Shown: positions 1 to 7,582 of the stretch, piece after piece
Layout: each line of letters starts with the position of its first letter
Numbering within the stretch: the stretch's first letter is position 1
From: Streptomyces sp. A 4/2
GTDB taxonomy: Bacteria; Actinomycetota; Actinomycetes; Streptomycetales; Streptomycetaceae
DNA: 64,000 nt
Assembly: GCF_940670765.1 (NCBI RefSeq)
Contig: NZ_CALNVW010000017.1
Coordinates: 124,001-188,000, forward strand
Direction: 5' to 3'
Translations under genes and position numbers: made by a program
Notes under the pieces: generated by a model
Databases searched by the model: none
What the model was told of the DNA's origin: nothing
Seen by the model: only the letters and a program-made list of their open reading frames with translations

Positions 1-74
1 TGCGGCAGAGGGTGCCCCTATCTCCTTGGTCAAGCTGTTACTGAACTTGAATTTACGATGTCTGCTTGATCGTG

Positions 75-468
75 TCAGCTGGTCAGGGTCAGGCCGGTTC
101 CTATGAGGCAGCCGTCGATGAGGTGTGATCGGTTCTGGGTCTGCTTGAGGCTGCGCTTCACGGCGGCGGCGAGCTGGTCGAGGTTCGCGGCGGCGAGGTT
201 GCCGATCGTTCGCTTCACCAGGGACCAGATGCCTTCCTGCGGGTTGAGGTCAGGTGCGTCGGGCGGGAAGTGGAAGACGGTCAGCCAGTCCTCGTTCGCG
301 GCGATGAATTCCTTCATCTGCGGCATGAGATGGGTGTGCAGGTTGTCCCAGACCAGGACGATGGGGCCTTTGAGCTGGTTGTGTGCCCGCACGATGGGGT
401 CGCGGTAGTCCTGCCAGGTGGAAGGCCTTGGGTTCGCCCTTGCGGCCCCGGTGCACGCGGAAACTCCC
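75..468 (-). pseudogene. IS630-family transposase remnant (3' part, frameshifted)
   Basis: This is the C-terminal half of an IS630/Tc1-type DDE transposase. The frame contains VLVWDNLHTH (second catalytic Asp), then FHFPPDAPDLNPQEGIWS, which carries the final acidic residue, and ends in a Lys/Arg-rich tail. The reading frame is broken near position 420. HRGRKGEPKAF lies in one frame and TWQDYRDP in the next, which an extra C in the run AAGGCCTTCCACC would explain. The 5' half is missing: just upstream (about 465-470) the sequence changes abruptly to a cytochrome P450 fragment. It cannot encode an active transposase. Positions 1-74 are probably the element end, but I could not identify a terminal inverted repeat. 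Confidence 0.8.
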
Positions 469-818
469 GCCAAGAGGTGCAAACCGCCGGGTGCTGCACT
501 GTCGTTCCGTGTCGGTTTCGGCGCCCACCAGCAGGAAGACATACGTCTCCGGTTCCGGCGCTGTCAGTTCGGTTTCCGTGGCCAGGGTCGTCACCACGTC
601 GTCGTCTGGGAATTGGCGCTTGTGCGCCACCAACTCGTACGCGTAGTCGAACATGTCGCGCAGTGACACCAGAGGCCGCGTGTTGACCGGCATACCGTCC
701 CGGGCCCAGTACCGATGTGATGGCCTCGTCCGGATCCTGGTATCCAATGACACCTTGGTTCCAGCGCAGGAGGCAGCCCCGATCGCTGTCCGGCACGCTC
801 AGCAGGTCTGGTGGCTGG
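468..818 (-). pseudogene. Decayed cytochrome P450 fragment
   Basis: The fragment resembles the central part of the intact P450 encoded at 2464-3729. Matching segments are LLSVPDSDRG, GVIGYQDPDEA, SLRDMFDYAYELVAHKR, ATETELTAPEPE and SAAPGGLHLLA, roughly residues 165-276 of the intact protein. The segments lie in three different frames, so at least two indels have accumulated, near 700 and near 515. There is no N-terminus, no heme-Cys loop and no stop of its own. The fragment begins right behind the DUF397 stop and ends at the transposase junction. It is best read as a diverged, non-functional duplicate left by rearrangement. Confidence 0.8.
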
Positions 819-1058
819 CTACTCACCGACGAGGTAGTCGAACTCCCCCGCCTTCGCGCCCTTAATCCAGGCGTCCATCTCTACAACGGTGAAATGCACG
901 GCTCCCGCATCGGGGTGATTGCTGTTACGTACGGCTATGCGACCATCTGGCAAGGGCGCGACCTCCACGCAGGCCCCCTGATCGCCGCTGAAGGTGGACT
1001 TCCGCCACACCAGTGCGTTCAACTCGTCGTACGACCGAGGCTGTTCTATGTCGTTCAC
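819..1058 (-). CDS. DUF397 domain protein (79 aa)
   Basis: This is a small DUF397 protein. The family hallmark VWRKSTFSGDQGACVEVA lies at residues 18-35, followed by IAVRNSNHP and a C-terminal FxVxxMxAWIxGxKxGEFD stretch. The GTG start at 1058 overlaps the stop of the upstream XRE regulator (GTGTGA), so the two are translationally coupled. The longer frame lacks a plausible ribosome site. DUF397 proteins habitually follow DUF5753-type XRE regulators in Streptomyces. Some such pairs (for example BldB-like and Scr1-like systems) act in developmental control, and others behave like toxin-antitoxin partners. The specific function here is unknown. Confidence 0.93.
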   Translation of the reverse strand: MNDIEQPRSYDELNALVWRKSTFSGDQGACVEVAPLPDGRIAVRNSNHPDAGAVHFTVVEMDAWIKGAKAGEFDYLVGE

Positions 1059-1924
1059 ACGTATTCCTTCGCGACTTCTCGCACCATCGCCACTGAGTCC
1101 TCCGGACTCAGCGCCAGTGCGACGAGGTGTTCGAAGGCCACAGTATGCGCCTCGATCTCGTGGGTGCGTTCGAGGTAACAAGCGCCCGCCCGATGCTCCA
1201 CATACGCCACGCCGGGGTCGGCCGGCCACGGGAAGCCGAGGATCTGGAACGGGCCTGCCGCCATGCCAGGGTGAGCCCCGTGCTCGTACGGGAGTACCTG
1301 CACGGTGATCTTGGGATGGCGATTCATCTCGGCAAGGTGGAGAAGTTGGTCCCTCATGATCGCCGGGCTACCGACGACTCGGCGCAGGACCGCTTCGTTG
1401 AGCACCGTCCAGAGTCGCAGCGGGGCGGATTCCCGAATCAGCGCGGACTGCCGCGTCATGCGTAGGTCGGTGAGACGCTCCACTTCGTCCCGTTCCCGCT
1501 CGGCGGTGCCCCGTCGCGTGATGGCGTCGGTGTACGCCCTGGTCTGGAGGAGCCCCGGGATGGCCTCGCTCTCGTACGCCCGAACTTGCGATGCCCCTTG
1601 TTCCAAGCCGATGAACAGGGAAAACCAACTCGGCATCGGGGCCCCGCCCTCCCCCTCCCACCAGCCCTTGCGGCGGGCGTTCCTGGCAGCTCGGAGGTAG
1701 TCGTCCCAACGCTCCTTCGGAACGCCGTAGAGCGGGAGCAGGACTTCGTCCAAGTCCCGCAAGACCACGGGACGTTCGGACGTCTCGTAGTACGAAACCT
1801 TCGCGACGGTGCAGCGCAGCGCCTTGGCTACCTCCTTCTGGTCGAGCCCTGCCTGCTTCCGCAGACGGACCAGCTCGAATGCGAGCCAACGTCGCCACAC
1901 CGTGGGGCTGGATGTCTCGGTCAC
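1055..1924 (-). CDS. XRE-family regulator with DUF5753 domain (289 aa)
   Basis: This is a DNA-binding regulator. A helix-turn-helix domain (about residues 15-70, LRKQAGLDQKEVAKALRC then KVSYYETSERP) is followed by a DUF5753 domain (about 95-275, including YESEAIPGLLQT and the ITVQVLPYEHGAHPGM stretch). The GTG at 1924 is chosen because AAGGAGAAG lies about 7 nt upstream; the longer frame begins with low-complexity residues and no ribosome site. It is coupled to the DUF397 gene and divergent from a small conserved gene at 2104. An AT-rich inverted repeat lies in the shared intergenic region and is a likely autoregulatory operator. Targets and ligand are unknown. Confidence 0.93.
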   Translation of the reverse strand: MTETSSPTVWRRWLAFELVRLRKQAGLDQKEVAKALRCTVAKVSYYETSERPVVLRDLDEVLLPLYGVPKERWDDYLRAARNARRKGWWEGEGGAPMPSWFSLFIGLEQGASQVRAYESEAIPGLLQTRAYTDAITRRGTAERERDEVERLTDLRMTRQSALIRESAPLRLWTVLNEAVLRRVVGSPAIMRDQLLHLAEMNRHPKITVQVLPYEHGAHPGMAAGPFQILGFPWPADPGVAYVEHRAGACYLERTHEIEAHTVAFEHLVALALSPEDSVAMVREVAKEYV

Positions 1925-2050
1925 TGCACTTCTCCTTGACACACGTGACGCGGGCACTGGACGCGCGTCTGGGCGAGGTACCTGCTTGCCCAACAGGAAA
2001 TCAGCTTCGCAAGAGAGCAGTTGAGCATCACCCGATTGAGCGACTGCGTT

Positions 2051-2078
2051 CTGTTGAATAAAAATTTAGACTCAACAG
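2051..2078. promoter_or_regulatory. Inverted repeat in divergent promoter region
   Basis: There is a perfect 7-bp inverted repeat, CTGTTGA-N14-TCAACAG, whose spacer is unusually AT-rich (ATAAAAATTTAGAC) for this GC-rich DNA. It lies between the XRE gene (start 1924) and the small gene at 2104. Position and symmetry suggest an operator or promoter core, most simply for the adjacent XRE protein. No binding data are available. Confidence 0.45.
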
Positions 2079-2103
2079 TATCGCCAACCCGTGGAGGTAC
2101 ACC

Positions 2104-2436
2104 ATGAATGAGAAGTCGCACCACGTTGATGAGCCCCGCGAGGACAACGCAGATTCGCAGGAGTTGGGGCTGCTTGGCAGGCAGGAGTTCGAGTCGCTGC
2201 TGCACGACATCGTGCGAGAGTCCGCGCCGCGCATGTTCGCTGTCGTACAAGAACTCGGAGATTGCGAGGATGGCGCCGTGGCAGCCTGGGGGCTGGCGTT
2301 CGAAGATCGAGCCGATGTCGTCTCCGTCAACGGTGTCTCGCGCCTCAGCGCCCGTACGCCTGGCTCGGCTCTTCGATTCTTCAGTGGTGGAAGCAGGACC
2401 CGCGCTCGGTTGATCTGGCCGGAAGGGCTCAGCTGA
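2104..2436 (+). CDS. Small conserved hypothetical protein (110 aa)
   Basis: This is a small acidic protein that begins MNEKSHHVDEPRED and contains LLHDIVRESAPRMFAVVQEL, AAWGLAFEDRADVVSVNG and a basic end RTRARLIWPEG. It has a strong ribosome site (GTGGAGG, 8 nt before the ATG). I recognise the pattern as a small protein commonly found divergent from DUF5753/DUF397 pairs in Streptomyces, but no biochemical role is known to me. There are no membrane segments or signal peptide. The end of the protein keeps the family pattern in this frame, so I do not think it is frameshifted. Confidence 0.75.
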   Translation: MNEKSHHVDEPREDNADSQELGLLGRQEFESLLHDIVRESAPRMFAVVQELGDCEDGAVAAWGLAFEDRADVVSVNGVSRLSARTPGSALRFFSGGSRTRARLIWPEGLS

Positions 2437-2463
2437 GGCGATACGGGACCGCTGGCCGGACCG

Positions 2464-3729
2464 TCAAAGCTCAGCCGCCCGGACCGGCAACGACTTCAGA
2501 CCGTTGATGAAGTTCGACACCAAGCGGCTCGGCGGGCCCGCGAGTTGGAGTGGACCCGGCGGAAGAATGCGGCACGCCTCCTCGTACAGAACCCGTAGTT
2601 CCAAGCGGGCGAAGTGCGCGCCCAGGCAGACATGGGGGCCGTCTCCGAACGAGATGTGTGGGTTCGGGGACCGGGAAAGGTCCAGGGCGAACGGGTCGCG
2701 GAAGACGCGTTCGTCGTGGTTGGCCGAGGCGTGGAAGACCACCACCTTGTCGCCACTGCGGACACGCGTGCCCGCCAGGTCCGTGTCCTGCGTCGCGGTG
2801 CGGCGGATGGTGAGGACCGGTGGGTGGCGGCGGAGGAGTTCGTCGATGGCGGTGGGGAGTTGGACCTCGCCGTTGCGCAGGCGGCTGTACGCCTCAGGGT
2901 GTTGGGCCAGGAGGTGCAGGCCGCCGGGGGCCGCGCTGCGTACCGTGTCGTTGCCTGCGACCACCAGGATGAAGAAGAACATCTCCAGCTCTGGAGCGGT
3001 GAGTTCGGGGTCCGTGGCCAGGGCTGTCATCACGTCGTCGCCGGGATGGCGGCGCTTGTGGGCCGCCAGTTCGTGTACGTAGTCGAACATGTCGCGGAGG
3101 GCCGCCGGGGAGCGTGGGTTGACCGGCTTGCCGTCCGGGCCCAGTACCGGTGTGCCGGCCTCGTCCGGGTCCTGGTAGCCGATGACGCGTTGGGTCCAGT
3201 GGAGGAGGAGGCGCCGGTCGGTGTCCGGTACGCCCAGCAGGTCGGTGAGGTTGAGCAGGGCGTAGTCGTCGGTGACCTGGGTGACGAGGTCGCAGGTGCC
3301 GTCGGTGGCCTGTGCCTCGGCGAGCGCCCGGGTGAGGAGGGAGCGGGCGCGTTCGCGGACGGCTGTCTCGAAGCGGTCGACGCGCTTCGGGGTGAAGGCG
3401 CGGCTGACGAGGGTGCGCAGGCGCCGGTGGTGCGGTGGGTCCTGGTTGAGCACCATGCGGCGGATGAACGGCAGATCCTCGGGGTCCGGGTCGCGGATCT
3501 GGGTGGCGCCCAGGTGCGAGGAGTACGTCGAGAAGTCCTTCAGGACCCGGACGGCGTCCTCGTGCCGGGTGACCGCCCAGAAGCCGGGGCCCGCCGGCCA
3601 GCCGAGTACCTCCGGCTCCTCCTGCCAGGCGACGGGGTGGTGGTCGCGCAGGTGGCGGTAGCGGTCGTGGGGGATGCCGCGGGCGTACTGCCTCGGGTCG
3701 AACACGTCCGGTACGGGAACGTCGTTCAT
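2464..3729 (-). CDS. Cytochrome P450 (421 aa)
   Basis: This is a complete bacterial class I P450. The I-helix oxygen motif is AGNDT (258-262), the K-helix ExxR is ELLR (297-300), and the heme loop is FGDGPHVCLG with Cys368 as thiolate ligand. The N-terminal QDPPHHRRLRTLVSRAFTP stretch resembles CYP125/CYP124-like enzymes that hydroxylate steroids or branched lipids, but the substrate cannot be read from sequence. It needs a ferredoxin and reductase, and none is adjacent. The start ATG overlaps the stop of the upstream hydrolase (ATGA), so the two are co-translated. A decayed relative of the same gene lies at 468-818. Confidence 0.93.
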   Translation of the reverse strand: MNDVPVPDVFDPRQYARGIPHDRYRHLRDHHPVAWQEEPEVLGWPAGPGFWAVTRHEDAVRVLKDFSTYSSHLGATQIRDPDPEDLPFIRRMVLNQDPPHHRRLRTLVSRAFTPKRVDRFETAVRERARSLLTRALAEAQATDGTCDLVTQVTDDYALLNLTDLLGVPDTDRRLLLHWTQRVIGYQDPDEAGTPVLGPDGKPVNPRSPAALRDMFDYVHELAAHKRRHPGDDVMTALATDPELTAPELEMFFFILVVAGNDTVRSAAPGGLHLLAQHPEAYSRLRNGEVQLPTAIDELLRRHPPVLTIRRTATQDTDLAGTRVRSGDKVVVFHASANHDERVFRDPFALDLSRSPNPHISFGDGPHVCLGAHFARLELRVLYEEACRILPPGPLQLAGPPSRLVSNFINGLKSLPVRAAEL

Positions 3730-4541
3730 GCCTTCGCCCCGTCGTCCTCAGCGTCGGCGTCGTCCTCGTCCTCGGCATCGGCTCGTAGGAAGTCCTCCAC
3801 CGTACGGATCAGGTCGAGCGGAGCCTCGTCCATCGCGTAGTGGCCGCACGAAGGCAGCTCGACCAGTTCGGCGCGCGGGAACCAGCGCATCCAGGTGGCG
3901 CGCTGCAACTCCGCCGACAGGGCCGGGTCCAGCGCGCCCGCGACGGCGAGGGCGGGCACGGGTGAACCTTCGATCTGGTCGTGGAAGTCCTCGCCCGCCC
4001 AGGAATCCAGCCAGGTCCGGAACGCCTTCGCGTCGCTCCGGTCGACCGAGCGGCGCACCATCCGGTCCAGCCAGCCCGCCGGGCGCCGGCCTCCGGTGGT
4101 GGTGTCGAGGATCGTGCGGCGGTTCTGCGGGGTGTGCGCCGCCGCGGCGAAGAGTTCCCACTGGTCGGGCGGGAGGGGCAGGCCTGACGCGGGGACGGGT
4201 GAGACCCCGACGATCCGCCGTATCCGGTGCGGTGCGGCGGCCACGGTTCGCTGCGCGACGGAGCCGCCCATCGAGTGGCCGATCAGCGAGAACCGGTCCC
4301 AGCCGAGGTGGTCGGCCAGCGCGATCACGTCGGCGGCCCCTTCGGCCGTGGTGAAGGTGCCCTCCGCGTCCCTGGCCTCCCCGTAACCCCGTAGGTCCAC
4401 CAGTGCGTACTGGAACGAGCCGAGGTCGAGATCCGCCAGCACCGGGTCGTACGCGGACCGGTCGGCGAGCCAGCCGTGGACCGCGATCACCTTGTGCGGG
4501 CCGTTGCCGTGCAGCGCGTGGGGCAGGGTCAGTGAGGTCAC
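3726..4541 (-). CDS. Alpha/beta-fold hydrolase (271 aa)
   Basis: This cytoplasmic alpha/beta hydrolase carries the oxyanion-side HGW (22-24), the nucleophile elbow GHSMGG (Ser90), a probable acidic residue in AGALDPAL (about 210) and the catalytic His in SCGHYAM (about 241). The C-terminus is an Asp/Glu-rich tail (AEDEDDADAEDDG), an odd extension outside the fold. It is coupled to the P450 by an ATGA overlap and starts 109 bp behind the eCIS ATPase stop. Pairing with a P450 suggests a small-molecule modification step such as ester or lactone hydrolysis. The substrate is unknown. Confidence 0.88.
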   Translation of the reverse strand: MTSLTLPHALHGNGPHKVIAVHGWLADRSAYDPVLADLDLGSFQYALVDLRGYGEARDAEGTFTTAEGAADVIALADHLGWDRFSLIGHSMGGSVAQRTVAAAPHRIRRIVGVSPVPASGLPLPPDQWELFAAAAHTPQNRRTILDTTTGGRRPAGWLDRMVRRSVDRSDAKAFRTWLDSWAGEDFHDQIEGSPVPALAVAGALDPALSAELQRATWMRWFPRAELVELPSCGHYAMDEAPLDLIRTVEDFLRADAEDEDDADAEDDGAKA

Positions 4542-4650
4542 GTCGGCTCCTGTCGCCGTACGGATCGGGCGGGTCTGTCACCGGCCCGGCCCCGCCCACG
4601 GTGGCGGCAACCCGGGGCCCGCGCAAGTGCGCGTGGGGGAACCTCCGGCG

Positions 4651-6732
4651 TCACGTCACCCATCCCAGATACGGGCCGAACTCCGACGCCAGCGTCAGCC
4701 GCCCCAGCTTCTGGTACTCCCGCTGGATCGCGTGGATCAGCGTCGCCATGGTCACCGGCTCGTCCGTGTCCGCCGCCAAGTACGCGGCTGTCACCGCGAT
4801 CGAGCGGATATTGCCGCCCGCCAGCTCGAAATTGTCCGCGCAGAACGCAAGGTCCAGGTCCGTACCGCGCGGGAGTACCGGGCCCAGGCAGCGCTCCCAG
4901 AGGGTGAGGCGTTGCTCCGGGTCCGGGACCGGGAAGTCGATGACGAGGTCGAGGCGGCGGGTGAAGGCGTCGTCCAGGTTGGCGCGGAGGTTGGTGGCGA
5001 GGATGGCCAGGCCGTCGAAGGACTCCATGCGCTGGAGGAGGTACGCGCTCTCGACGTTCGCGTAGCGGTCGTGGGCGTCCTTCACGTCCGAGCGTTTGCC
5101 GAAGATCGCGTCCGCCTCGTCGAAGAGCAGGACCCCGTTCACGCCTGCCGCTTCGGAGAAGATACGTTCCAGGTTCTTCTCGGTCTCGCCCACGTATTTG
5201 TCGATCACCGTGGCCAGGTCCACCGTGTAGAGGTCCAGGCCGAGGTCTGCGGCGATCACCTCCGCCGACATCGTCTTGCCGGTGCCGGAGTCGCCTGCGA
5301 AGAGCGCCGATACACCGCGGCCCCGGCCGCCTCCCGGCCGCATGCCCCACTCCCCCAGGACCCGGTCGCGGTGGCGGGCGCGGGCGGTGAGTTCACGGAG
5401 TTGGCTGTGGGTGTCCGGGGGCAGGACCAGATCGTTCCAGGTGACCGTCGGTTCGATACGGCGGGCCAGCCGGTCCAGGCCTGCCGCGTTCTGGGCGCGG
5501 GCCCCGTGGCGTACGTGGTCGGGCGTCAGGGGTCCGCCGTCCAGTTGGGCCGTCTGGGCGGCCCCGCGCGCGGCCCCGATGAGCTGTTCCGGAGTGAGCA
5601 GGAAAGGGGCGAGCAGCCGGTCCACGTCGATGGCGTCCGGCACCGGGGTCTCGGCACGGCGGGCGTAGGCGTCGGTCCACAGGGCCGCGCGCGCCGTCGG
5701 CTCCACCCGGGGAGCGTGCAGGAGCAGGGGCGGGGTCACCGACCACGACGCGTCCCAGGGGGCCCGGCCCACCAGGATCGTCGGGACCGGGGTGTCGGTG
5801 AGCAGCCGGAGGAGGTGCGGGTGTTCCCGGGACACCGCGTCGAGCGGGGCGCAGATGACACCGGCGTGCGTGAGCCGCGCCTCGCGGACCAGGGTGCGTA
5901 CCGCGTCGGTGGGGGACGGATCCTCCGCGAGCCGGGACAGGTCCAGGCCCAGGACCTCGCGGCCCGCGAGGGTGAGCGCGGACGCCGCCAGTGCTGTGCC
6001 CGCGCCTCCCTGGTCCTCCTGGAGATAGGCGAGTGGGACGCCTCGGTCGAGGACCCGGGCGAGTGGCGCCGGATCGCCGACCCCGGCCACCGCATGCCAG
6101 TCGGCCAGCAGTCCGGCCAGCCGGGGGTCCGGGGTGTCGTCGCCCAGGAGGTGGGCGGTGACCCGGTCGGGGACGCGCAGGGAACGGCCCAGGTAGGGGC
6201 GGTCCAGCTCCTCGGACAGCAGCAACCGGCCTGCGCGCAGCGAGGCTTGGGCGCCCAGGCGGGCACGGGCGGCGTGGTCGGAGGGGGCGCGACCGCAGAG
6301 GCCAAGAGCCAGGCCGATGGACGGGCGGCGACGGGTGACGTCGTCGTTGAGGTACCCGTAGAACGCTTCGAAGCGGTCGTCCAGGTCCGGTACGAGTGCG
6401 ATGAGAAGGATCTCCGTGTCGAGTGCGGTGAGTCCGAACTCCCTCGTCAGGGCTGCCAGTCGGGAGCCGTCGTCGGAATCCGGCGGCTCTTCCTGGACCG
6501 GTGTGGGGTACGCGCGGGACGTGTCGTCGTCCAGTAGCCGGGTGATCGTCTCGGCGGTCAGATACAGGCCACGGAACTCGTCGTCCGGGGACGGGTCCGT
6601 GAGCTCCCTGGCCTCCACGGCGCGTCGGATGCGTTGCTCCACGAGGAGGGCTCGGGCGAGGAGATGGCGCAGGCTGGGATTGCCGGAGGCGGCGGGAACG
6701 GCCGGGCTGGCCGAGGTGGCCGGGGTGGTCAT
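4651..6732 (-). CDS. AAA+ ATPase of eCIS type (Afp15-like, 693 aa)
   Basis: An N-terminal region of about 450 residues precedes one AAA+ module. Walker A is AGDSGTGKT (about 480), the pore-loop region includes VIDKYVGETEKNL, Walker B is VLLFDEADAIFG (about 535), and a sensor-2/arginine region FTRRLDLVIDFPVPD follows. This architecture and the coupling to a DUF4255 gene match the ATPase of extracellular contractile injection systems, thought to act in assembly or disassembly of the particle. It overlaps the upstream Pvc16-like gene by 4 bp. In known eCIS loci the sheath and tube genes usually follow. Here the next gene downstream is a hydrolase. An unrelated protease-like AAA+ role is less likely given the context. 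Confidence 0.88.
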   Translation of the reverse strand: MTTPATSASPAVPAASGNPSLRHLLARALLVEQRIRRAVEARELTDPSPDDEFRGLYLTAETITRLLDDDTSRAYPTPVQEEPPDSDDGSRLAALTREFGLTALDTEILLIALVPDLDDRFEAFYGYLNDDVTRRRPSIGLALGLCGRAPSDHAARARLGAQASLRAGRLLLSEELDRPYLGRSLRVPDRVTAHLLGDDTPDPRLAGLLADWHAVAGVGDPAPLARVLDRGVPLAYLQEDQGGAGTALAASALTLAGREVLGLDLSRLAEDPSPTDAVRTLVREARLTHAGVICAPLDAVSREHPHLLRLLTDTPVPTILVGRAPWDASWSVTPPLLLHAPRVEPTARAALWTDAYARRAETPVPDAIDVDRLLAPFLLTPEQLIGAARGAAQTAQLDGGPLTPDHVRHGARAQNAAGLDRLARRIEPTVTWNDLVLPPDTHSQLRELTARARHRDRVLGEWGMRPGGGRGRGVSALFAGDSGTGKTMSAEVIAADLGLDLYTVDLATVIDKYVGETEKNLERIFSEAAGVNGVLLFDEADAIFGKRSDVKDAHDRYANVESAYLLQRMESFDGLAILATNLRANLDDAFTRRLDLVIDFPVPDPEQRLTLWERCLGPVLPRGTDLDLAFCADNFELAGGNIRSIAVTAAYLAADTDEPVTMATLIHAIQREYQKLGRLTLASEFGPYLGWVT

Positions 6733-7523
6733 TCGGTGCTGTCCTCCTGACTTCTCGGCGTGCGGCCCGAGCGACGGTCCTCGGCACGGCGGTTCTCGGT
6801 GATACGCAAGGAGAGGCCGCTACGACGGTCCCTGCCTGTCTCCGGCGAAGGTGACACGGCCTCCCGCTCCGGACGTCCGGGCCGGCTCCCGTACACCGGT
6901 AGTCCCTGGTGCCCCGGTAACGACCGCATCCGCCGCTCCGGCGGCACCGGAAGCTCCCCGAACCGCGCCTGGAGTCCTTCGTCCCGTACCGGCGGGCCCG
7001 CACCGTACGAGGGCGAGGCCGTCACCGGCACGCTGATCACCAGGTCCAGCGAGGGTTTCAGCTCACCGCCCAGCGCGCTCCACACGTCGGCGAAGGACCG
7101 GTCCTCCGGGGGCGGCAGCGCGATCGACATCGGTACGGAGGCCCCGATCTCCGCCAGGGATCCGGCCAGCCGCTCCGGTGGCAGCGCCTCGTGCTGCAGG
7201 AGGCAGGCCAACAGCGAGGAGAGCAGCCGGTGTTCGTCCTCCGGGCGCTTGGTCCACGCGGTGATCAGGTACGACAGTTTGAAGAAGCGGGGCGGGCGGC
7301 GGCGGGCGACGATCGTGCCGCGCTCGTCGTACTCGTTGTGCAGGCCCCGCTCACGCCGCCGTACGTCCTCCCGGATGTCGTAGAGGTAGAGGTTGACCAT
7401 CGGAGCGTTGACCTTGGCGGCCCACTCCCTGGTGGGGGCGTCGAAGACCACTGCGATCTGGCCCCCTTCGAGCACCTCGGCCCGGATCAGGGCCCGCAGC
7501 ACGTCGTCGACCTCGTGGATCAC
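6729..7523 (-). CDS. DUF4255/Pvc16-N domain protein, eCIS cap or terminator (264 aa)
   Basis: This is a DUF4255 family protein. It opens IHEVDDVLRALIRAEVL and contains VFDAPTREWAAKVNAPMVNLYLYDIRED and FFKLSYLITAWTKRPEDEHRLLS, the hallmarks of the tail terminator/cap protein that ends the sheath-tube in eCIS (Pvc16/Afp16). The DUF4255 part covers roughly residues 5-185. The last 80 residues are Arg/Pro/Ser-rich and look disordered. The GTG at 7523 has GGGAG about 8 nt upstream, and the longer frame is not supported. It overlaps the ATPase by ATGA. The pair belongs to one transcript, probably with the vWA gene 59 bp upstream. Confidence 0.87.
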   Translation of the reverse strand: MIHEVDDVLRALIRAEVLEGGQIAVVFDAPTREWAAKVNAPMVNLYLYDIREDVRRRERGLHNEYDERGTIVARRRPPRFFKLSYLITAWTKRPEDEHRLLSSLLACLLQHEALPPERLAGSLAEIGASVPMSIALPPPEDRSFADVWSALGGELKPSLDLVISVPVTASPSYGAGPPVRDEGLQARFGELPVPPERRMRSLPGHQGLPVYGSRPGRPEREAVSPSPETGRDRRSGLSLRITENRRAEDRRSGRTPRSQEDSTE

Positions 7524-7582
7524 CTGATCACTCCCGGATAGTGAGGTACGGAATGTGCAGATGTACGTGGGGGGGCGTGTGG

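Noticed and set aside
2436..2460. Possible frameshift at the end of the small gene at 2104
   Set aside because: The alternative frame contains a plausible-looking WLGSSILQWWKQD, but the main frame keeps the expected ALRFF...RTRARLIW ending.
2614..3840. Long 408-codon plus-strand frame opposite the P450 gene
   Set aside because: It is the antisense shadow of a high-GC gene, with low-complexity Val/Gly/Ala-rich sequence and no ribosome site.
4492..6537. 681-codon plus-strand frame opposite the eCIS ATPase
   Set aside because: Composition is typical of an antisense frame in GC-rich DNA; the minus strand encodes a full AAA+ protein with motifs.
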